This document shows positions 15,175 to 24,997 of a DNA stretch of 64,000 bases, piece after piece; position 1 is the first letter of the stretch, and each line of letters begins with the position of its first letter. A model generated the notes under the pieces. The model worked only from the letters and a program-made list of their open reading frames with translations, did not search any database and had not been told where the DNA came from. The position numbers and the translations under genes were made by a program. The DNA comes from Candidatus Poseidoniaceae archaeon (lineage in GTDB: Archaea > Thermoplasmatota > Poseidoniia > Poseidoniales > Poseidoniaceae), in assembly GCA_030747695.1 (NCBI GenBank), contig JASLKG010000004.1, positions 137,184 through 201,183 on the forward strand, written 5' to 3'.

Positions 15175-16242
15175 CTATTCTCTCCTCGCAAAACCAACAG
15201 CTGATTGAATATTTGGCAAATTGTGTTCTCTTAATTTTCTATCAAGTCCATTTACGATTTCCTTGATTACAGAACCACCCTTGAAAACCATAGCACTGTA
15301 GATCTGGATTAGCGATGCGCCGTTCACAATTTTCTCCCATGCATCTTCAGCTGTAGATATACCTCCCACGCCAATTATTGGCCATTCACCATTTGTGTAA
15401 TCTGCAATCAATCTAATAACTTCAGTAGAACGTTTTGCCAATGGTCGTCCCGATAAACCACCTGTTTCAGTCATTACTCCTTGTTCATCAGGCCTTGATA
15501 CCGTTGTGTTTGTTGCAACTACTCCATCACAACCCAAGCTTCGTGCAGTATCAACTATACTTTTGATTTGAATATCTTCTAAATCTGGCGAAATTTTAAC
15601 CAGCACAATCTTACCACTACTATGATTTTTAACAGCGGTAATTATTTTTGCAAGTTCCTCATCTTTCTGCAATTTTCGTAAATTAGGTGTGTTCGGAGAG
15701 GACACATTAATTACAAAGCCATCGACATAATCTCTACAAAGTTCTGCTGTTTTTGAATAATCATGTGGAGCATCCTCAAGGGATGTATTTTTTGATTTAC
15801 CAATATTCAACAGAAGAGGAAGGTTAGGCCTAGATGTAGAGGACAGATGCTTGGCCATTTTGTCTGAACCTGGATTATTAAATCCCATTCTATTAACCAA
15901 AGCCTGATGACGTTTGGAACGGAACATTCTTGGTTTTGGATTTCCATTTTGGGCTTCCATTGTAACTCCGCCTATTTCAATAAATCCAAAGCCCAAATTT
16001 TCCCAACCAATCATTGCCTCAGCACATTTATCCATACCAGCAGCTAACCCCAAGGGATTTTGAAATGTATGTCCAAATAGATTACTCTGAATCACTCGCG
16101 GCTTGTACAAAATTCTTAACATCATTCTACCAATGACTGTAGCCGAAATTATCCGCAGAACTAGTATCGCTCTATTGTGCGCCTTTTCGCTATCCATTAG
16201 CGCGAGCATGGGGCGTGCCAAGAGTGAATATCCAATCCCCAT
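15175..16242 (-). CDS. pyrD: Dihydroorotate dehydrogenase, class 2 (quinone)
   Basis: Oxidises dihydroorotate to orotate in pyrimidine synthesis, passing electrons to quinone at the membrane. At 355 residues it has the N-terminal extension of class 2 enzymes before NLFGHTFQNPLGLAAGMDK. The active-site segment FVINVSSPNTPNLR has the Ser base typical of class 2. FMN-site motifs LVKISPDL, VATNTTVSRP, GGLSGRPLAKRS and IGVGGISTAEDAW are intact. Most archaea use class 1B, so a class 2 enzyme points to a respiratory-chain link and possibly bacterial origin. Followed immediately by ccmE. Confidence 0.93.
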   Translation of the reverse strand: MGIGYSLLARPMLALMDSEKAHNRAILVLRIISATVIGRMMLRILYKPRVIQSNLFGHTFQNPLGLAAGMDKCAEAMIGWENLGFGFIEIGGVTMEAQNGNPKPRMFRSKRHQALVNRMGFNNPGSDKMAKHLSSTSRPNLPLLLNIGKSKNTSLEDAPHDYSKTAELCRDYVDGFVINVSSPNTPNLRKLQKDEELAKIITAVKNHSSGKIVLVKISPDLEDIQIKSIVDTARSLGCDGVVATNTTVSRPDEQGVMTETGGLSGRPLAKRSTEVIRLIADYTNGEWPIIGVGGISTAEDAWEKIVNGASLIQIYSAMVFKGGSVIKEIVNGLDRKLREHNLPNIQSAVGFARRE

Positions 16243-16285
16243 TGTTTACACGCTGTGGAGGGCATTCTTCAAGTCTTGTGCTCTC

Positions 16286-16675
16286 ATGCCACCAAATATG
16301 GAGATGAATGATGTCAGATGGCCTTCCCTCCGGGAAGCCGCTAGACGGGTTCTAAAAGAAGAGGGATGTGTGCTTAGAGTTCCTGCGGAACATCTTGATG
16401 CTGCTCATTCACTGACATTGAAGATTGGAGATTTCATACCCGAACGAATAGAACTCCCTACTGTAAAAATTGGATTGCTTTCTGCAGAGGGTTTGTTTCA
16501 AATTGGTGGCGAGGAACCTGATATGGATATTTGTTGGATCCCTAATGCGACTTGGAACGATTTTTTGGAGCAAATATTAGATTTGTTGGAGGCTGGTTAC
16601 CCCGGATGTGTTGGGTGCGCTGGCCCAGGTGCTGAGGAAGTATGGAATGAAGCAGTTCGGAGAAGAGATTTTTGA
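16286..16675 (+). CDS. Unrecognised small protein upstream of topoisomerase
   Basis: About 130 residues, soluble, not recognised. The core is WPSLREAARRVLKEEGCVLRVPAEHLDAAHSLTLKIGD, then a beta-rich part and a C-terminal helical segment with CVGCAGPGAEEVWNEAVRRRDF. Three nearby ATGs (16286, 16298, 16304) are possible; longer frames would overlap pyrD on the other strand. Divergent from pyrD. The stop codon forms the first bases of an inverted repeat before the topoisomerase promoter. Confidence 0.55.
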   Translation: MPPNMEMNDVRWPSLREAARRVLKEEGCVLRVPAEHLDAAHSLTLKIGDFIPERIELPTVKIGLLSAEGLFQIGGEEPDMDICWIPNATWNDFLEQILDLLEAGYPGCVGCAGPGAEEVWNEAVRRRDF

Positions 16676-16692
16676 TGCAAAAAAACTTGCAT
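16675..16692. repeat. 6-bp inverted repeat before the topoisomerase promoter
   Basis: ATGCAA-aaaaac-TTGCAT, starting in the stop codon of the upstream gene. It could be a weak terminator for that gene or a second protein-binding site next to the palindrome at 16700-16719. Confidence 0.4.
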
Positions 16693-16719
16693 TAATATTA
16701 CAGGTACTATAGTACCTGT
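16691..16719 (+). promoter_or_regulatory. TATA-like box and perfect 20-bp palindrome before the topoisomerase gene
   Basis: ATTAATATTA (16691-16700) is a good TATA candidate. Directly after it, 16700-16719 is a perfect 10+10 palindrome with half-site ACAGGTACTA. If transcription starts about 25 bases after the box (around 16722), a bound protein would sit between TBP and the start site, the classic place for an archaeal repressor. Because it overlaps the GTG at 16718, the coding start should be the ATG at 16775. Confidence 0.65.
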
Positions 16720-16774
16720 GAAAAAGTCCCCAAAACCGAGAGTTCATGTAGCCCCAATTTTCCCCCGCCAAATC

Positions 16775-19519
16775 ATGCCGGCCGTAATCATAGCTGAAAA
16801 GTCTAGTGTCGCCGGAGATATTGCCAAGGTTTTGGGCATTACAACATCTAGAGAAACTCATTGGGAATCGGACAACATTATTGTCACATGGGCAGTGGGT
16901 CATTTGCTTGAATTAAAAACTCCAGAAGAATATGATCCTGCTCTTAAAAATTGGAGAGGAAGTATAGATAAATTGCCATTTATCCCTGAAAAATTTGAAA
17001 TTAAACCAAGTAAAGGTAAAAACAGTAAGCAACTTACTGCGATAAAGAAACTTATCAAATCTAAGGACTGCACAGAGATAATTAATGCGTGTGATGCTGC
17101 AAGAGAAGGTGAACTAATTTTTCGTCGAATTATTGAAAATGCAAAAATAAAGACTCCTATGTCTAGAATGTGGTTGCAGTCGATGACAAATAATGCAATC
17201 CTAGATGCTTGGGAAAACCGCTCTCCATCAGAAGATTTTGAACCGCTACGAGATGCAGCATACAGCAGAGCAGAAGCAGATTGGATTATTGGAATGAATG
17301 GTACACGTGTTGCTTCTACTTTCCTAAGAACAACACGCAATGATAAATCTTCACTATCACTGGGAAGGGTTCAAACTGCAACACTTGCAATGATTGTGGA
17401 TCATGAAATTGAGATCCTTTCACATTCACCAAAGCCATTTTGGGAATTAGAAGGTACATTCGAGTGTGATGGAGCAAAATGGTCCGCAAGATGGGAGCGC
17501 AAGGGGCATAAGGATGACAAGAATAATCCCGAATTAAAAGCACACAGAATTGTTGATGAAGAGGAAAAGAAAGTTCTCGAGGGAGTAATTTCATCTCCAG
17601 GTGCATTTGAGGTGTCACAAACAAATCGTACATCTAAGGAAAAACCACCTCTAAATTTTGATTTGACTGGGCTTCAACGAGAAGCTAACAATCTGTGGTC
17701 CTGGTCTGCAAGGAGAACCCTTTCTGCTGCGCAGGAATTATATGCAACACACAAATTGACCACTTATCCTAGAACCGATTCCAGATATTTGCCTGAAGAT
17801 ATGATGGACGAAGTTGAAAAAATAGTCCGTCAACTTGGGGCTCAAAAAACTCTCAATGAACATTCGAAGAATCTGATTGAAAATGGACTTAATAATTCTA
17901 AACGTAACTTTAACAACTCCAAAGTTAGTGATCACTTTGCCATAATACCCACTGGAAAATTACCATCTGGTGGCATGAATCAAGATGCTGAAAAACTGTA
18001 TGATTTGATTGCAAGACAGTTCTTGGCTTCATTCCATCCAGAAGCAACATGGTCGGTAGAAAAGAGAACTGCTACAAAGCTTGAACAAATATTCATCAAA
18101 GAAGTGAGGAAATTGACGACGCCAGGTTGGCGTGCTGTAAGACCAAAAAGTACCAAAATTCCAGAAGGCTGGGGTGAATTAGCGGAGAATCCTTGTGATG
18201 CTGAAATGATCAGTCATGAATTTAAAGAGGAAAAAACAAAACCACCTAATAGGCTCAAGGAAGCAGGTCTGCTACGTCTAATGGAACATGCTGGGAAAAA
18301 AATAGACGATGAGGATTTATCTGAAATTATGAAGGATAAGGGGCTAGGAACACCAGCCACCCGTGCTGAAACAATTGAAAAATTAATTTCGAGGGAATTT
18401 ATTGCCCGAAATAAAGGAAGCATACGGGCAATGCCACACGGAATCAAATTGATAGATATGCTTCGTAGAATACCAGTACAATGGATTACATCGCCCGAGT
18501 TAACAGGTGACATGGAGGCTAAATTAGCGAGTGTTCAGCGAGGTAATTCTACACGTGACGACTATATGGATGGAGTTACAACTTTAGTGACTGAATTAGT
18601 TGAGGGTATTCGAGGACACGATCGAAATTTACTCTATGAAAATGAGGACCCAATTGGTGTATGTCCGATATGTAGCGAATCTGTTGGAGAAACTATACTT
18701 TCCTATATTTGTTCAAAAAATGAAGGACGAGATAAGGGATGTTCATTCGTAATGTGGAAGGACTCTAGTGGCCGATGGTTCGACAGAGAAACTGCAAAAA
18801 AATTGATTGAAGAAAAATCTATTGTCGATTTGCACGGATTCTTTTCACGAAATGGGGAATCTTATGGAAACAATGTTTCAATCACAGAAAAAGGTACTAT
18901 CAATTTTGCTAACAAGGCAACTGAAACAACTAACGCAGATGATGTCGAATTATGCGCCTGCCCCCGATGTAATTCTGGAACTATTAGGATTGGAACTAAT
19001 GTCTATTCCTGTGACAATGGTGAATGCCAGTTTAGAGGATTAGGGAAGAATATTTGTAAACGCGATATTTCATCTGATGAAGCACTGAAAATATTGACTG
19101 AAGGTAAATCAGAACTTATTGAAGATTTTACCTCAAAGCGTGGCAAGAAATTTCCGGCTTACCTTGTTTTGGAGGAAAAGAAAGTTGGCTTTGAATTTCC
19201 TCCACGCGAAGTTTCGCCGGATGCTAAGAGATTTGAGATACAACCTGGAATCATTGCAATGTGTACTGTGCATGAAGTTGGAATTATTGAAACTGACACA
19301 CACTACGTCCCTGAGGAAAATAACAAGGGGTGTAAGTTAAACATTGCACGTGAAATGAGCAAGCGTGAAATTACACGTGATGAAGTTAAACAACTTATAG
19401 AATCTAAAAAGATCGGACCATTTGATGACTTTGTATCTAGAAAGGCTGGCAAGCCATTCAGCGCCACACTATATATTCGTGGAAATGAAAGTATTGGATA
19501 TCGCTTTGCAAAGAAGTAA
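16775..19519 (+). CDS. topA: Type IA DNA topoisomerase
   Basis: Relaxes negative supercoils through a 5'-phosphotyrosine intermediate. The Toprim domain starts at the N-terminus (AVIIAEKSSVAGDIAKVLG, later ACDAAREGELIFRRI). The catalytic Tyr331 lies in TTYPRTDSRYLP, and SLGRVQTATL marks domain II. The C-terminal part carries two four-cysteine zinc modules (CPICSES..., CACPRCNSG...) and two repeats of about 60 residues containing FTSKRGKKFPAYL and FVSRKAGKPFSATL, as in TopB-like enzymes. The 914-residue length is typical for a form with tail repeats. An upstream GTG (16718) lies in the palindrome and is less likely. Monocistronic or followed by the reductase 40 bases later. Confidence 0.92.
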   Translation: MPAVIIAEKSSVAGDIAKVLGITTSRETHWESDNIIVTWAVGHLLELKTPEEYDPALKNWRGSIDKLPFIPEKFEIKPSKGKNSKQLTAIKKLIKSKDCTEIINACDAAREGELIFRRIIENAKIKTPMSRMWLQSMTNNAILDAWENRSPSEDFEPLRDAAYSRAEADWIIGMNGTRVASTFLRTTRNDKSSLSLGRVQTATLAMIVDHEIEILSHSPKPFWELEGTFECDGAKWSARWERKGHKDDKNNPELKAHRIVDEEEKKVLEGVISSPGAFEVSQTNRTSKEKPPLNFDLTGLQREANNLWSWSARRTLSAAQELYATHKLTTYPRTDSRYLPEDMMDEVEKIVRQLGAQKTLNEHSKNLIENGLNNSKRNFNNSKVSDHFAIIPTGKLPSGGMNQDAEKLYDLIARQFLASFHPEATWSVEKRTATKLEQIFIKEVRKLTTPGWRAVRPKSTKIPEGWGELAENPCDAEMISHEFKEEKTKPPNRLKEAGLLRLMEHAGKKIDDEDLSEIMKDKGLGTPATRAETIEKLISREFIARNKGSIRAMPHGIKLIDMLRRIPVQWITSPELTGDMEAKLASVQRGNSTRDDYMDGVTTLVTELVEGIRGHDRNLLYENEDPIGVCPICSESVGETILSYICSKNEGRDKGCSFVMWKDSSGRWFDRETAKKLIEEKSIVDLHGFFSRNGESYGNNVSITEKGTINFANKATETTNADDVELCACPRCNSGTIRIGTNVYSCDNGECQFRGLGKNICKRDISSDEALKILTEGKSELIEDFTSKRGKKFPAYLVLEEKKVGFEFPPREVSPDAKRFEIQPGIIAMCTVHEVGIIETDTHYVPEENNKGCKLNIAREMSKREITRDEVKQLIESKKIGPFDDFVSRKAGKPFSATLYIRGNESIGYRFAKK

Positions 19520-19559
19520 AATTGCACAAGATTGACAACCCACCCTTTACGCCGTCTAC

Positions 19560-20765
19560 ATGATGCACTGGCAGGTAGTGGTAGTTGGAGCCGGTCCTGT
19601 CGGTGGTAGAATTGCCACAGAATTGGCGAAAAGGAAGATTTCTGTTTTACTTCTTGAAGAGCATAATGAAATTGGACGGCCTTTTCAATGTGCAGGACTC
19701 GTAAATCCTCCGGCAATGGAGAGAGTCAATCTAGAAGAATCTATACTAACAACAGTTGACGGCGCTCATATTCACTCTCCAAGTGGGATAATGATACCGG
19801 TTGGTGAAGATGGAGTTCCACGAACACATGTAGTATGTAGGAAACGATTTGATCAAGGTGTTGTAAGGCAAGCCCTTGAAGCAGGAGCTGAATTATTTCT
19901 AGAATCAAAACCACTTGATGCATATCTTGATGACGGTTTGATGAAACTAGTTGTAGACAAAAATGGTGAAGAAGTTAATGTTGAATGTGATCTGTTAATT
20001 GGTGCTGACGGCGCGCATTCATGGACTAGGAGACATTTTAAAATGGGCCGCCCAAAGGAAATGATGGTTGGTTTCCAGGCTGATGTTACCGGTCTTAAAG
20101 GTCCAGATAATTGGCTAGAGATGTACACTGGTGAAGAAGTTGCTCCTGGTTTTTTTGCATGGGTAATTCCATGTGGAGATGGTAATCATAGGATCGGCGT
20201 ATGGTCAACCCCTGACTGTTTGGAAGGACGTAGCGTAGAGGGTTTGTATGAGACGTTGATTCACCATCCACAATGGAAAGAAAGATTTAGTGGGATGAAA
20301 GAGATCTCGAAATACTGTGGACCTGTTCCCTGTGGTCTAATTCGTAGGCCATTCAAGGATCGAGTCATGGTTATTGGAGATGCTGCAGGAATGGCAAAGC
20401 CAACAACAGGTGGTGGTATTGGACCAGGATTTAGCCAAGTCGATTCGATAATTGACAACTTGTATCTTGCAATAATAAATAATAAACTCTCACAGAGAAA
20501 TTTGGCAAAGGTATGCAAACCATATAGCTCTCTAAAGCGTGATCAAGATAAGGCAAGAGCTTTGAGAAATCTGCTAATAACAACTCCGAGTGATGATGAA
20601 CTAAATTCACATTTTGAAATGTTTTCACGGCCTGAAATTTTAGATTTAATCAACTCTATTGGCGAAATTGAACATCCTGTACCGCTAGGAATGACTCTAC
20701 TAAGACGGGTTCCAGAATTTCGTATGCTTGCATTAAAGGCAGGATTTAGGCTACTCTTTGCATAG
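19560..20765 (+). CDS. Geranylgeranyl reductase family FAD protein
   Basis: A flavoprotein of 401 residues. The FAD-binding N-terminus VVVVGAGPVGGRIATELA is followed by EEHNEIGRPFQCAGLVN, and GDAAGMAKPTTGGGIGPG closes the FAD site. The family hydrogenates isoprenoid chains; in archaea the expected substrate is digeranylgeranylglycerophospholipid, giving saturated phytanyl lipids. The CxG region near residue 45 matches the family. Start at ATG 19560 (19563 is also possible). The next gene follows after 8 bases and is probably co-transcribed. Confidence 0.85.
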   Translation: MMHWQVVVVGAGPVGGRIATELAKRKISVLLLEEHNEIGRPFQCAGLVNPPAMERVNLEESILTTVDGAHIHSPSGIMIPVGEDGVPRTHVVCRKRFDQGVVRQALEAGAELFLESKPLDAYLDDGLMKLVVDKNGEEVNVECDLLIGADGAHSWTRRHFKMGRPKEMMVGFQADVTGLKGPDNWLEMYTGEEVAPGFFAWVIPCGDGNHRIGVWSTPDCLEGRSVEGLYETLIHHPQWKERFSGMKEISKYCGPVPCGLIRRPFKDRVMVIGDAAGMAKPTTGGGIGPGFSQVDSIIDNLYLAIINNKLSQRNLAKVCKPYSSLKRDQDKARALRNLLITTPSDDELNSHFEMFSRPEILDLINSIGEIEHPVPLGMTLLRRVPEFRMLALKAGFRLLFA

Positions 20766-20773
20766 GTGATGAA

Positions 20774-21853
20774 ATGGTAAAGGTGATACATCGCGTACGA
20801 TATCCACCATTTGAAAGTAAGCGGATTTTACCAGAATTCATTGAAGCAGCCGAGCATGAATTCGAGGTAGAAGGGGCTACTGTGCCCCCGTTTATCATCG
20901 GAAAAAAGAGTTCATGGATGTTAGAAAGAATTGTCGAAGGAGACCATGAGATTGATTGCGATTATCATGGAGACCCCCCGCAAATAATTTCTGCGCAACG
21001 TACTGGTTGGTATCTGACACCAAACCCGATTCATGCAAAGACTAGGAAATTTATGGTTTGGACAGTTGTTGTCTTACTAACTTGCCTATTTTATCTATTC
21101 ACAGTACCGATACAAGATTCACTAGGTTTGCCTACCTTTGGCACAGGAAAGATTCGTCTCGGGCTGCTAGATTACCCTGTGTTGGCAGTAATCGTTGTCC
21201 CATTGATGCTTACACCAATAATACTCAGAGCAGGGGCTAACTTTAGCGATCTCAATCGTCAGAGACTTTTTTTGAAAGACCCTCCACAACCTCCAGAAAT
21301 CAAATTGAGTGGAATAGTCAGTGGAAAGCCTTTGAAAGGGGAAATTTCGATACCTGAAGTTAGAGAAAATTGGACTAATATGAAAATTTCATGGCGTGTT
21401 GGAGTATTACCACCGGCACGTCACAAAGTCTTCAAAATGCTTGGACGTGATATCGATGGGCAACCTCCTCCGGGCTTAACCACGCCACTTCCACATCATT
21501 GGGAAAAGGGGCTAGATGACGGTACAGGTATGGGTGAAGATTCTCCCATGCAAAACCAAGAGGCGACTGGGGGTGTGTTCCTAAGACCAATGAGAATGAT
21601 GGGGAGAGGAGGTAACATGGAAATGTCACTTGAGGGTGGCAAATTTAGTCTTGAGCCACCAAGAGGAAAGTGGCCTGGTACAATTTATGGAGATCTTGTA
21701 AGAGTACATTGGGAAGCGGTTCTCAGCATTCATAGAAGCACTGGAGGGACACTACTTTGGGTTCTACCAATCACAGTCAAACATTCTGGAAAGAGTGTGG
21801 TAAATGATGATGTCACGATTTATGATGGTAGATCTGAAAGTGATGCTTTCTGA
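20774..21853 (+). CDS. Unrecognised two-helix membrane protein
   Basis: 359 residues, not recognised. It has two hydrophobic helices at about 96-112 and 131-150, with soluble regions on both sides. The C-terminal part is glycine/methionine/proline-rich and then beta-like (WEAVLSIHRSTGGTLLWVLPITVKHSG), recalling arrestin-like folds only vaguely. GGTGATG lies just before the ATG. It sits between the lipid reductase and the large lipoprotein on the same strand, so an envelope role is plausible but not shown. Confidence 0.6.
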   Translation: MVKVIHRVRYPPFESKRILPEFIEAAEHEFEVEGATVPPFIIGKKSSWMLERIVEGDHEIDCDYHGDPPQIISAQRTGWYLTPNPIHAKTRKFMVWTVVVLLTCLFYLFTVPIQDSLGLPTFGTGKIRLGLLDYPVLAVIVVPLMLTPIILRAGANFSDLNRQRLFLKDPPQPPEIKLSGIVSGKPLKGEISIPEVRENWTNMKISWRVGVLPPARHKVFKMLGRDIDGQPPPGLTTPLPHHWEKGLDDGTGMGEDSPMQNQEATGGVFLRPMRMMGRGGNMEMSLEGGKFSLEPPRGKWPGTIYGDLVRVHWEAVLSIHRSTGGTLLWVLPITVKHSGKSVVNDDVTIYDGRSESDAF

Positions 21854-21891
21854 ATGAAAGCATTATTTGGAACTTCGTTGCGTCGCAAATT

Positions 21892-24879
21892 ATGGAGGCC
21901 AGAGTTCTACGTGCAATTCTTCTGGCCTGCCTGCTTACATTGTCTGGATGCATGGGTGCCGAAGAAAGTACACCTGTTAATGAAGAGCCTGAAAAAATAA
22001 CCGTTACAGCTGTCTTAACACCCATTGCTGCAACAAACTCAATTGTAGGAGGAATGGTAACACTAACTGCAAATGTTGCGATACAGCCATCAAATACACT
22101 AGTAGAGTTTGAATCTGTCATTCATACACCATCAGGGATAAGACAAGTAGAAAATACAATTGTTGATGTTAACAATCTTGTAAACATTGTACTAATACCT
22201 GATGAGCCTGGCATCTGGAATGTCACGATACGTTTGGTTGCTGAAGATATTTCTGAACCAATTTCAACTTCATGGGAATTTCTAGTCCAAGCTCCAGATG
22301 AAGGTGTCACCCTTATTTCAATGGAAACTATAATCGAAGTTGAAATCGATACAAATGTGGTAATAGAAGGTAATGTAATGCATGAAAATATTGATTCATG
22401 TAGTCTAAATTTTGCCACCACACAGGTCAATATGGAGCCAGATGGTACCTTTTCATATTCACTTGGAATAGTAGAGGAAAGTTATAGCTTCACCCTAACT
22501 GCAACATGCGGCATATGGACTGAAACTATAGATGAGCGTTTGATAAGAATAATAGTTACAGGTGGAGATGATCTAGATGGCGATGGGTATTCGAATGATA
22601 TCGACCAATGCCCTGATGGCTATGGTGAAGAAGAAGGATGGGTTCCAAATGATATTACTGATTATGATAGTGATGGATGCTATGATTATGGTGAAGATGT
22701 CGATGATGACAATGATGGAATAATAGATTTCGATGACAATTGTATTTCAGTAGTAGGATGGATATCTAATGAAACAAATGATCATGATTTAGACGGTTGT
22801 TCTGATAATGATGAAGATACTGATGATGATAATGATGGTATTACTGATGAACTAGACACTTGCCCAACAGGTTATACGAATTGGGAAAATAGCCCATATA
22901 CTGATTGGGATGGAGATGGATGTCATGATTTTGAAGAAGACATTGATGATGACAATGACCTCATCGAAGACAGTTTAGATGCTTGTTGGAGAGGTAAATC
23001 AAACTGGGACAGCACTAGCCTAACAGATTATGATACAGATGGTTGCAGGGATTCAGATGAAGATCAAGATGATGATAATGATGGAGTTAATGACGTAAAC
23101 TCCACTGGAGTTCTACTTGATTTGTGTCCTTATAGTCCACTAAATGCAACTGATATTGACGAGCATGGTTGTGATTCAACCGAGCGTGATAGTGATAATG
23201 ATGGTGTAGTAGATGCATGGGATGAATGCCAAGGGACTCCAATGGGAATAGCAGTGAACAATGTTGGATGCGCTGATCTAGATGGTGATGGTGTCTTCTC
23301 CAACGTCGATAATTGTTCTAACACAATGCAACAGTGGACACCTGATATTCAGGGTTGTGCTGTTTATCAAAATCCAATTCCGTGGAAACAAAATGGTCAC
23401 GGAAGCGGACGCATGGATACGGTTTCAGCATTTTCAGTACCTACACTTGATGGTTCATGGTCATTCCAAACAGAATGGACTGGGCATGAAATTTATCTGT
23501 TTTTGTTCAAATATACTGACTCAAGTGGAAATGGTAATAACGCCGAATGGAGTAGTAATCCTGGTTCAATGATTCGGAAATTACCAGACAATGCACATTT
23601 GTTCTATGGCTCATTTGATAGCACATTTCACAATGACGTAATTGGACGTGAAAATGCTGTTCTTGCAACTCTTTCTACTAGCGAGGAAGAAAAATACATG
23701 CCGAGAATACATTTCATTGATCAAGACATGTCTAATGCAAATGGTGGACTAGGAGATTTAATCAATAGTTGGGGGTCACTCTATTATGGAATAGATCGAT
23801 TCCAACGCGCAAGAGAAATTGGTTCTATCTATGCTTGGACAAGCAGTTCAAACGATATCTCGCACTGGGCATATGAAACTAGAATGTATAATTATGAATT
23901 CATGCAGGAAATACGTTCCGATGATCCAAATGTTGAAACTGTGACCATAGCAAATGAGCTATGGCATTCTGGAGGGTGGCAAGGTGGATATACTTCAACA
24001 TATGAAAATGTAACAATAGATTTACAACATGAAATTTCACAATATGACACATTAGAGATTTTTCATGAGCATGCTTGTGAAGATCGACGTAATAGGTACC
24101 AAAATTCGGATGGAAGCTACGGAGGGTGTCATGAATGGGACTATCTCGCATATCTCAAGATATGTGATGCAAATAATTCGTCATCATGTGGCACTGAATT
24201 TGTCAGGTGGATTACTACTTATGGCCGTGAAGGGCGATGGATTACTGACATAACTCCCTATTTGTTTATGCTAGAAGAAAACCAACAACGTACGTTCAAA
24301 TATCAAGGAGCAAACAAGGGCTCACTGACCATGAAGTTATACTTTTCAAATTGGACTAAAGGCGAGATTCCTGTTGCCGGTGAAAGAATGTTTACGGGTG
24401 GTGAATTTGCTGGCGAATATAATAATGAATCAAGATACACACGCCAATATAATTTTACAACACCAGCAGATTATTATCACGCAAAAATAATCGCAACGAT
24501 TACTGGACACGGTTTTAATCAAGACCAGGAAAATTGTGCAGAATTCTGTGACCATGAGCACCACTATTTCTTGAATAGCAATTCTAACTACGAATGGCAC
24601 CCTATAGTTCACAATAATCAGGGTTGTGAAAATGAAGTTGACCGGGGTGTTGTTGCAAATCAATTTGGAACCTGGCCATATGGCCGAGCAGGTTGGTGTG
24701 CAGGACAGCACGTCGAGCAATGGACCTATGATATAACTGACTGGATAGATAACTCTACAACAAATAATCTGAAGTATAAAGGGTTATTTCAAGGACAAGA
24801 ATATGTCCCACAAAATACGAATGGAGGCAGCAGAACCATTCGCGCTGAAATTTGGATTGTATGGTACGATAGTGCCTAA
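21892..24879 (+). CDS. Lipoprotein with TSP3 repeats and PNGase-F-like C-terminus
   Basis: 995 residues. Signal peptide with a lipobox (LLTLSGC), so it is probably lipid-anchored outside the cell. After a beta region (30-220), a run of thrombospondin type 3 calcium repeats (DLDGDGYSND, DVDDDNDGIIDFDDNC and similar) spans about 225-490. The C-terminal 450 residues resemble peptide-N-glycosidase F, including CHEWDYLAYLKIC, ATITGHGFNQDQENCAEFC and NQFGTWPYGRAGWCAGQH. PNGase F removes N-linked glycans from Asn. The match is by motif; the catalytic residues were not mapped. A likely use is attack on glycoproteins in marine organic matter, which is an inference. Confidence 0.75.
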   Translation: MEARVLRAILLACLLTLSGCMGAEESTPVNEEPEKITVTAVLTPIAATNSIVGGMVTLTANVAIQPSNTLVEFESVIHTPSGIRQVENTIVDVNNLVNIVLIPDEPGIWNVTIRLVAEDISEPISTSWEFLVQAPDEGVTLISMETIIEVEIDTNVVIEGNVMHENIDSCSLNFATTQVNMEPDGTFSYSLGIVEESYSFTLTATCGIWTETIDERLIRIIVTGGDDLDGDGYSNDIDQCPDGYGEEEGWVPNDITDYDSDGCYDYGEDVDDDNDGIIDFDDNCISVVGWISNETNDHDLDGCSDNDEDTDDDNDGITDELDTCPTGYTNWENSPYTDWDGDGCHDFEEDIDDDNDLIEDSLDACWRGKSNWDSTSLTDYDTDGCRDSDEDQDDDNDGVNDVNSTGVLLDLCPYSPLNATDIDEHGCDSTERDSDNDGVVDAWDECQGTPMGIAVNNVGCADLDGDGVFSNVDNCSNTMQQWTPDIQGCAVYQNPIPWKQNGHGSGRMDTVSAFSVPTLDGSWSFQTEWTGHEIYLFLFKYTDSSGNGNNAEWSSNPGSMIRKLPDNAHLFYGSFDSTFHNDVIGRENAVLATLSTSEEEKYMPRIHFIDQDMSNANGGLGDLINSWGSLYYGIDRFQRAREIGSIYAWTSSSNDISHWAYETRMYNYEFMQEIRSDDPNVETVTIANELWHSGGWQGGYTSTYENVTIDLQHEISQYDTLEIFHEHACEDRRNRYQNSDGSYGGCHEWDYLAYLKICDANNSSSCGTEFVRWITTYGREGRWITDITPYLFMLEENQQRTFKYQGANKGSLTMKLYFSNWTKGEIPVAGERMFTGGEFAGEYNNESRYTRQYNFTTPADYYHAKIIATITGHGFNQDQENCAEFCDHEHHYFLNSNSNYEWHPIVHNNQGCENEVDRGVVANQFGTWPYGRAGWCAGQHVEQWTYDITDWIDNSTTNNLKYKGLFQGQEYVPQNTNGGSRTIRAEIWIVWYDSA

Positions 24880-24997
24880 TAATTGCAGAGATTTTTGGAT
24901 GCACCCTTGGACGGCGGGTTCGGAACAATGTTATGCTAGAATAGATTCGGACTAACATAGCAAAAATGAAATATACATTTGATTCAACGAATTATAC
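24880..24997. other. 118-base intergenic region with imperfect inverted repeat
   Basis: Between the lipoprotein and the DUF2061 gene. It holds an imperfect inverted repeat TATGCTAG (24932-24939) / CTAACATA (24952-24959) and AT-rich sequence before the next ATG. No RNA gene was recognised. Confidence 0.3.

Noticed and set aside
16103-16285. Long N-terminal extension of the small gene before topA
   Set aside because: It would overlap the start of pyrD on the other strand and is not protein-like; an ATG at 16286 or later is simpler.
24932-24959. Inverted repeat before the DUF2061 gene as terminator
   Set aside because: Stem has a mismatch and no T-run; listed only as part of the intergenic region.
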